DNA of 64,000 nucleotides, taken from assembly GCF_000143415.4 (NCBI RefSeq), contig NW_003314261.1, positions 5,095,053 to 5,159,052 on the forward strand, read 5' to 3'. A program made the position numbers and the translations under genes. This document shows, piece by piece, positions 58,035 through 64,000 of the stretch (its first letter is position 1; every line of letters begins with the position of its first letter). This DNA comes from Selaginella moellendorffii. Its lineage: Eukaryota; Streptophyta; Lycopodiopsida; Selaginellales; Selaginellaceae. A model generated the notes under the pieces. The model had not been told where the DNA came from. It saw only the letters and a list, made by a program, of their open reading frames with translations, and made no database searches.

Positions 58035-58636
58035 TTAATAGAGTAATCCCAGCACTGACTGAAGGATATTAACCAGTGCACTCAGCACAAGGAAAATGCA
58101 ACTGTTTGGAGTAACAAGGATAATCACACTCTGCAGAAGCTTGATAGTTGTGGTGAGGCTCACAATAACAGTTAGATCTACTTTGATGAACTTGATTGGA
58201 GTCCACACAGGAATCGCATTGCCCAGATACTTGCAAATGACTTCAATGATAATTGGGCAAGGAAACCCACCAGGGATGTAAATCACAATGATCTCAAGGA
58301 TGATAATCACCGGATAAAGGATGACACATAGCAAAGGAACTTTGAGGACGAGGTCCTTTAGACAGGCTATAAGTTGAGTGACTAATTCAAGTACTTTGTC
58401 AACTACATCCAGTGGGACACCAATGCCTGATGTTGGTGAAGTTTCATTTGTGGGAAGTATCTCCTTTAGAGACCTCATAGTGCCTTGCCAGAACGATTTA
58501 AGAGTTAACAAACAAAACTTTAGACCAAGTTATGGCATACCAGAGAGGTCTCCACTAACATCAGCTGAAACATGAAGAACACTAGCAAGGAGGAGGCATG
58601 CAAGTGGGAGAATAAACACAATGTTTGATTTTGCCA
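58035..58636 (-). CDS. Small secreted hydrophobic protein, copy B
   Basis: Two exons joined at a Gly codon across an intron of about 60 bp (58,540 side). The start gives a clear signal peptide, MAKSNIVFILPLACLLLASV, then LHVSADVSGDLSG. The mature part has TMRSLKEILPTNETSPTSG, VPLDVVDKVLELVTQLIACL and KDLVLKVPLLCVILYPVIII, then a Pro/Gly/Cys stretch (IYIPGGFPCPIIIEVICKYL) and further hydrophobic segments. It ends LQSVLGLLY, stop 58035-58037; about 175 aa. I recognise no family. It could be a membrane or cell-surface protein with several hydrophobic helices. Confidence 0.75.
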
Positions 58637-58772
58637 TTTCTTCGATTTAATCTGCTTAGATAGTGTGAGTTATCAATCTGAGGGACATTCATGCCTTTAA
58701 ATACTCGACAAATCACACCAAACTTTTAGGCCACCCATAAGCAGGACTTTTGCGATGAGTATATCTGTGATT

Positions 58773-59581
58773 TTATGTCAAGCTCCAAAAGTCCGCTTCG
58801 TCTATCCAATCATATGGCGCCCTCTCAACCACGAGAAAGTCTCCTCGAATATCCTTGGCCAGCCGAATATGCTCGCCCAGATATACGGATTCGAACTTAA
58901 TAGATCGCTCCAATTATTTGTACTGGTAAAATCTGTAAAAACTTACCAGCCTTTACCGAAGGGAGGGACTGGTAAACTCCAGGTATCACTTCGAAGAAGC
59001 GCGCCAGTAAACCTATGGCCAGAAGAACATATCAAAGGAATCACCACTGGAGTATATCTCAACTGGAATTCCACTCTCTTGTCCGAGACAACCTCCATCG
59101 TGGAGGCCACCACGAACGCTCCAGAGGGTGGAAATGTGATGACATTGTTTAATCGATTCTCGCCCACATCGATCACCTGCATAGAACAAGAGCCTAGATT
59201 TCATTCCTGTGGTCTTTGTTCTTTCACCTGGAGAATGTCGCCAGCGCGAGTGCCAAATAGAGGCGCCTTGTCCACGATGAAGAGCTGCTCCTTCTCGGTC
59301 GTCCACAGCATCCTCCACGTCCCTGAGAGGCGCGAATCGGTGGTGATTCCATCCGAGCTCACCGACTCGGCAGCGAGCGCCTCGAAGGCGCGAAGAATCC
59401 TGTCTTTTCTCCTCTTGTCCTTCTGGCTTCTCAGCCCTCTCTCATCGTCGGAGATGAGCCCTAGCAGTTCATCCCTCGCGGCGATGGAAGCTCGGCATTG
59501 GTGTTTTCTCGATCCGGCAGCAGCAGCGTAGCGAGTGGGAAAGATCGTGGCTGGGGTGGAAATATTTCCTAGTGACACCAT
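58773..59581 (-). CDS. Plastid-lipid-associated protein (fibrillin), copy 1
   Basis: Fibrillins coat plastoglobules and thylakoid lipid structures. The start at 59581 reads MVSLGNISTPATIFPTRYAA, a plastid transit peptide. The body reads LRAFEALAAES, LSGTWRMLWTTEKEQLFIVD, GTRAGDILQ, VIDVGENRLNNVITFPPSGA and FVVASTMEVVSDKRVEF. A ~50-bp intron follows, then FTGALLRSDTWSLPVPPFGK, and after another intron FESVYLGEHIRLAKDIRGDF and LVVERAPYDWIDEADF. Stop 58773-58775. The PAP_fibrillin domain is complete, including the C-terminal DIRGDFLVVERAPYDW block. A second ATG 24 codons upstream (59653) is in frame but less likely. Confidence 0.9.
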
Positions 59582-60229
59582 AGCCGTGAGGGTTTTTAAT
59601 TCTATCTCGAAATATTTTAATAGAGAATGAGAGATGATGGCCATGGACCACAAACACTATCAAAGCAAATAAATCTGTGACATGAAATCCGCATAGAGAT
59701 GAATCCTCTGGTGCCGCAGCGTTTTGCACAACGCCTCTGGCCTGTCCAGTCCTTCCCGTGGCGTGCGCCTGCTTTCATTCCTTCCAATGGCTTTAAGTGT
59801 TTTGCATTGTAGGCGGTCTGCATCGCTTTTGAGCTTGTAAATGAGTGAGTGATGACACTGTTTGCCTTCGTGCCTGGGTCATGATCTGTAGCGTAATTAG
59901 CCGGTGGTCTGCTTTTGTGACAAAGTCCAGGAGCTCGATATTCCTAACGACTTTGCAGTGTACTCATCGTAATCAGGTGTGCTACAACTGGTGTCCACGT
60001 TCTCCTGCTGCCAGCCCGCCCAGATCCATGATGAGTTGCCGTGCCTGGGTATAGCACAATGCTATTGCCAGCGGAACGAAAAGGCTACTTGTCAATCTAT
60101 CTGGTGCTTGTCTCGTCTAACGCCTTGTTGTGCCTTTGGTGATGCTTTGTAAGGTACTTGAACATTGAAGTCAACCATGGCATTTTGCCTCTATTTAAAT
60201 AGCCTAGCTGTCCTGCAAGCATTGTGAAT

Positions 60230-60507
60230 AGTGGGTGGAAAGGAGCAACACCGGCCGTAGTTTTTGCAGCTGCGGGTTTTGGGGCTGCAGGATCAGCACT
60301 GGGTCGGCAGCGGTGAGTCTGATGAGTCTTTAGGGAGGTGCTGTTCCTGCAGGAATTCTGTGCCGCATTCTCCAATCTACAGGAGCTGCAGGTCTTTCCG
60401 CTAAGGCTTCAACCATAGCATTGGTTGTGGGTGGCAGCATTGCTGCCACTTATCATGCGATTGACAGTTGGCAAAGGAACTTTGAGGACGAGGTCCTTTT
60501 CAACTGA
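60230..60507 (+). pseudogene. ISG12/IFI6-like coding fragment
   Basis: Two open blocks on the plus strand read SGWKGATPAVVFAAAGFGAA, GSALGRQ, and, after a possible short GTGAGT...TTTAG segment, GGAVPAGILCRILQSTGAAG, LSAKASTIALVVGGSIAATY. The Gly/Ala-rich hydrophobic pattern, with LQSTGAAGLS, resembles the Ifi-6-16/ISG12 family of small membrane proteins. The implied intron is only about 21 bp, no start codon is clear, and the C-terminus runs into the inverted-repeat motif before a stop at 60505-60507. I treat it as a fragment or broken gene. The family call is by pattern memory and should be tested. Confidence 0.4.
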
Positions 60508-60621
60508 TTCTCTTGGCTCCCGTCCCAATGTGTGTTGTGGTGGCAAGTAGAGAATGTGATGTTGTAGCAAAAGTAGAGCCACAAGCCAAGCCAAAGGACC
60601 TTGTCTTCAAAGTTCCTTTGC
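60471..60621. repeat. Inverted repeat of a KDLVLKVPL-coding motif
   Basis: 60,471-60,499 matches the stretch encoding KDLVLKVPL in the intact small-protein genes (58,331-58,359 and 62,018-62,046). 60,593-60,621 is its reverse complement with 27 of 29 positions matching. The arms are about 93 bp apart. The left breakpoint of duplicated unit 2 (about 60,896) falls in the same gene motif. Confidence 0.8.
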
Positions 60622-60895
60622 GAAGTGTCATCTTTTATCTTAAATTTAAGTGTAAATTTGATCCTCATCTAAAAGAAATAAAATGGATTAGTGATGTCAT
60701 GATGATGTGAAAAATACCATTGTGTTCAAGGCAATCTTTACATTCTGTATATATGCCAAATAAGCAAATCTAGACACTTTTCATAAATCATAATTAACAA
60801 CCAAGAAAAAAAAAAAACATACTCCTGTAAAAACAAAAAGAAATGGAGATGTCAACACTTTCTTTGATAGGAAACTATACTTTGAGATCCTTTGA

Positions 60896-61196
60896 CAAGG
60901 TCCTTTAGACTGGCTATAACTTGAGTGACTATTTCAAGTACTTTGTCAATTACATCCAGTGGGACACCAATGTTTGATGAAGTTCCATTTGTAGGAAGTA
61001 CCTCCTCTAGAGATCTCATAGTGCCTTGCAAACAAATTTACATGGACAAAGAGTCAAACAAAACTTTAGACCAAGTTATATATACTATACCAAAGAGGTC
61101 TCCACTAACATCACTGTCTAACACTGAAACATGAACAACACTCGCAAGGAGGAGGCAAGCAAGTGGGAGAACGAATGCTATGCTTGATTTTGCCAT
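60896..61196 (-). pseudogene. Truncated copy of the small secreted protein
   Basis: Exon 1 from 61196 is intact (MAKSSIAFVLPLACLLLASV then VHVSVLDSDVSGDLFG). Exon 2 runs through LEEVLPTNGTSSNIGVPLDV and IDKVLEIVTQVIASLKDLV, where homology stops abruptly and unrelated AT-rich sequence follows. It is the unit-2 counterpart of the decayed copy at 56,937-57,479 but lacks its 3' half. Confidence 0.8.
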
Positions 61197-61721
61197 TTTC
61201 TTCAATTTAATTTTCTAACATTTCTTGGATAGTGTGAGTCATCCCTTTAAATACTCGACAAATCACACCAAACTTTTAAGCCACCTGTAACGTAAATCAG
61301 GACTTTTGCAATGAGTATATCTTGAATATTTCATTATATCTCATTGAATCGCTTTTCAAAATAGGAGAACAGCCGAATATACTCGTCCAGTTATTGGATT
61401 CAAACCAATCGTTCCAGTTATTTGTACGTGACAAGAAAGTGAACTTCAGAATTGTTGACATCACACTACAAAGGGCATGTCCGTCTTTACAAGGGGACTA
61501 AGTTGCTGTAGCAGCTGCGAGGGGCTAGCTGAAGGCTGGCAGAACTGAATCTATCTATAGCTAGCATAAGCATGTGTAGAAGTCAAGAAAAATTTGGCAT
61601 TGTCAATATAGGTCTAAATGGTGGTTTGTAAAGCTAAACTTCTCACCAGTTGAAAAAGAAATGAATTTCCAGTTTAAAAAACACATTTAATTCAAGATTT
61701 ATTTTATTTTAAACATAGAGC

Positions 61722-62323
61722 TTAATAGAGTAATCCCAGCACCGACTGAAGGATATTAACCAGTGCACTCAGCACAAGGAAAATGCAACTGTTTGGAGTA
61801 ACAAGGATAATCACACTCTGCAGAAGCTTGATAGTTGTGGTGAGGCTCACAATAACAGTTAGATCAACTTTGATGAACTTGATTGGAGTCCACACAGGAA
61901 TGGCATTGCCCAGATACTTGCAAATGACTTCAATGATAATTGGGCAAGGAAAGCCACCAGGGATGTAGATCACAATGATCTCAAGGATGATAATCACTGG
62001 ATAAAGAATGACACATAGCAAAGGAACTTTGAGGACGAGGTCCTTTAGACTGGCTATAAGTTGAGTGACTAATTCAAGTACTTTGTCAACTACATCCAGT
62101 GGGACACCAAAGTCTGGTGCTGATGAAGGTTCATCTGTGGGAAGTACCTCCTTTAGAGACCTTATAGTGCCTTGTCAGAACGATTTAAGAGTTAACAAAC
62201 AAAACTTTAGACCAAGTTATGGCATACCAGAGAGGTCTCCACTAACATCAGCTGAAACATGAAGAACACTAGCAAGGAGGAGGCATGCAAGTGGGAGAAT
62301 AAACACAATGTTTGATTTTGCCA
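61722..62323 (-). CDS. Small secreted hydrophobic protein, copy C
   Basis: Collinear with copy B at +3,687 bp and intact. The signal peptide MAKSNIVFILPLACLLLASV is identical. Differences cluster in the N-terminal mature part (TIRSLKEVLPTDEPSSAPDF against TMRSLKEILPTNETSPTSG), while the hydrophobic C-terminal ~100 residues appear identical. Stop 61722-61724. Function unknown. Confidence 0.75.
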
Positions 62324-62459
62324 TTTCTTCGATTTAATCTACTTAGATAGTGTGAGTTATCAATCTGAGGGACATTCATGCCTTTAAATACTCGACAAAT
62401 CACACCAAACTTTTAGGCCACCCATAAGCAGGACTTTTGCGACGAGTATATCTGTGATT

Positions 62460-63268
62460 TTATGTCAAGCTCCAAAAGTCCGCTTCGTCTATCCAATCAT
62501 ATGGCGCCCTCTCAACCACGAGAAAGTCTCCTCGAATATCCTTGGCCAGCCGAATATGCTCGTCCAGATATACGGATTCGAACCTAATAGATCGCTCCAA
62601 TTATTTGTACTGGTAAAATCTGTAAAAACTTACCAGCCTTTACCCAAGGGAGGGACTGGTAAACTCCAGGTATCACTTCGAAGAAGCGCGCCAGTAAACC
62701 TATGGCCAGAAGAACATATCAAAGGAATCACCACTGGAGTATATCTCAACTGGAATTCCACTCTCTTGTCCGAGACAACCTCCATCGTGGAGGCCACCAC
62801 GAACGCTCCAGAGGGTGGAAATGTGATGACATTGTTTAATCGATTCTCGCCCACATCGATCACCTGCATAGAACAAGAGCCTAGATTTCATTCCTGTGGT
62901 CTTTGTTCTTTCACCTGGAGAATGTCGCCAGCGCGAGTGCCAAATAGAGGCGCCTTGTCCACGATGAAGAGCTGCTCCTTCTCGGTCGTCCACAGCATCC
63001 TCCACGTCCCTGAGAGGCGCGAATCGGTGGTGATTCCATCCGAGCTCGCCGACTCGGCAGCGAGCGCCTCGAATGCGCGAAGAATCCTCTCTTTTCTCCT
63101 CTTGTCCTTCTGGCTTCTCAGCCCTCTCTCATCGTCGGAGATGAGCCCTAGCAGTTCATCCCTCGCGGCGATGGAAGCTCGGCATTGGTGTTTTCTCGAT
63201 CCGGCAGCAGCAGCGTAGCGAGTGGGAAAGATCGTGGCTGGGGTGGAAATATTTCCTAGTGACACCAT
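62460..63268 (-). CDS. Plastid-lipid-associated protein (fibrillin), copy 2
   Basis: Tandem copy of the fibrillin at 58,773-59,581, offset 3,687 bp, with the same exon structure and start. Visible changes in the protein are few: DRILR to ERILR, ESVSSD to ESASSD and PPFGKGW to PPLGKGW. All splice sites and the C-terminal DIRGDF block are kept, so both copies look functional. Confidence 0.9.
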
Positions 63269-63596
63269 AGCCGTGAGGGTTTTTAATTCTATCTCGAAAT
63301 ATTTTAATAGAGAATGAGAGATGATGGCCATGGACCACAAACACTATCAAAGCAAATAAATCTGTGACATGAAATCCGCATAGAGATGAATCCTCTGGTG
63401 CCGCAGCGTTTTGCACAACGCCTCTGGCCTGTCCAGTCCTTCCCGTGGCGTGCGCCTGCTTTCATTCCTTCCAATGGCTTCAAGTGTTTTGCATTGTAGG
63501 CGGTCTGCATCGCTTTTGAGCTTGTAAATGAGTGAGTGGTGACACTGTTCGCCTTCGTGCCTGGGTCATGATCTGTAGCGCAATTAGCCGGTGGTC

Positions 63597-64000
63597 TGTG
63601 GGAGTGAACAAGACCACGTCAGCACATAGCTGATCCAGAGGCTGCCACGGATAGCCACGATAAACCCATCCGTTTCATAATACAACATGGTATCGGAGCA
63701 GCGAACGATCTAATGGCAAGAGGACAGTGGCAGAGGAAGAATCAAAGGGGACAGGAACCCTTGGCTCAGGCAGGAGCGAAAGCGCCAACAAGCTCTTTGC
63801 CCAGCCTGCCGGAAGGTGTGCCCTTGTACGTCGTCCTTTCTAAATTCTCTGTTTAATCTATTCTTAGATTAATAGATAGAATGTAACGCAGCAGGAAATT
63901 CTGGGGGAAAAACTTCTCCAAAAGTTCACGGGACAGAAATTCTCCACTTGGAAAACAAAAGTACACCTTATGCTTTTGGCCAAGGATTCCTGTGGGTTAG
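63597..64000 (+). mobile_element. 5' end of a Ty1/copia retrotransposon
   Basis: At the point where unit 2 stops matching unit 1 (after GCCGGTGGTC), new sequence begins TGTGGGAGTG and reaches ...ACAACA at 63687. It is followed at once by TGGTATCGGAGC (63688-63699), the plant copia primer binding site for initiator Met-tRNA with one mismatch to the usual TGGTATCAGAGC. A gag frame follows and runs off the window end. The implied LTR is only about 91 bp, far shorter than usual, so it may be truncated or belong to a short-LTR family. The second LTR and target-site duplication lie outside the window. Confidence 0.75.
63713..64000 (+). CDS. Copia gag, partial
   Basis: From the ATG at 63713 the frame reads MARGQWQRKNQRGQEPLAQA. 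After a likely intron (donor near 63,827-63,832, acceptor ACGCAG at 63,885-63,890) it reads QEILGEKLLQKFTGQKFSTW then KTKVHLMLLAKDSCGL up to the window end. KF-G-KFSTWK with the following hydrophobic residues is the start of the copia gag (UBN2/DUF4219-like) domain. The reading is open at the window edge. Confidence 0.6.

Larger units (their letters stand above)
59912..60895. other. Spacer between duplicated units
   Basis: This stretch is present once. Its left edge continues the fibrillin upstream region without the retroelement seen in unit 2, so it preserves the empty insertion site. It contains the ISG12-like fragment and an inverted repeat (separate entries). The minus-strand frame 60,097-60,375 is the antisense of the ISG12-like exon and is not called. 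Confidence 0.7.
57180..63598. repeat. Two-unit tandem duplication
   Basis: Unit 1 (about 57,180-59,911) and unit 2 (about 60,896-63,598) are collinear. The offset is 3,717 bp at the decayed gene and 3,687 bp from the intact small-protein gene onward; small indels near 57,900 account for the change. Each unit holds, in order, a decayed small-protein copy, an intact one and a fibrillin gene, all minus strand. About 984 bp of unrelated spacer separates them. Sequence identity looks well above 95% in the fibrillin part. Confidence 0.92.

Overview
This is a nuclear genome window from a land plant, and the layout points to a lycophyte such as Selaginella moellendorffii. Genes are packed 50-300 bp apart. 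Introns are mostly about 50-65 bp, with GT-AG ends that can be read directly. Gene content is plant (LONELY GUY, 13-lipoxygenase with transit peptide, chloroplast MATE, fibrillins, DUF569, NEET, SIS3). The species name is an inference; no database was searched.

1-15.9 kb is gene-dense: LOG (-); an unresolved spliced locus (-); a small conserved-looking protein (-) head-to-head with TAF2 (+); a J-domain membrane protein (+); TFIIB (-); a tiny His/Cys-rich membrane peptide (-); a DUF569 protein (-); AK6 (-), divergent from ENY2/SUS1 (+). 15.9-19 kb is a very AT-rich island holding one intronless, AT-rich B-lectin-like secreted protein (18,030-18,938).

20-50.8 kb is again ordinary and dense: glyoxalase-like protein, ATG7, an At4g37920-like plastid protein, SIS3-type RING ligase, ribosomal protein L28, a rhodanese, an unrecognised His-rich protein, a WD40 protein, a trihelix-like plus SAM protein tail-to-tail with a PIF/Harbinger-type transposase-derived nuclease, an EDS5-like MATE transporter, a bromodomain protein, a 13-lipoxygenase, malonyl-CoA decarboxylase, an ankyrin/AAA+ CbbX-like protein and a CDGSH NEET protein. 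Many neighbours are head-to-head with 50-280 bp between start codons.

50.8-55.5 kb is AT-rich and decayed: a 100-N assembly gap flanked by a perfect inverted repeat, a mutated Ty3/gypsy pol on the minus strand, and a dispersed AT-rich repeat shared with the 16 kb island. A theta-class GST follows at 55.6-56.7 kb.

56.9-63.6 kb is a tandem duplication (offset about 3.69-3.72 kb). Each unit holds a small secreted hydrophobic protein gene, a decayed paralogue of it, and a fibrillin. The spacer holds an ISG12/IFI6-like coding fragment and an inverted repeat made from a piece of the hydrophobic-protein gene. The second unit ends at the 5' end of a Ty1/copia element (short LTR, Met-tRNA-type primer binding site, gag), which runs off the window.

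Spliced CDS features are given as outer bounds; key exon boundaries are in the evidence.
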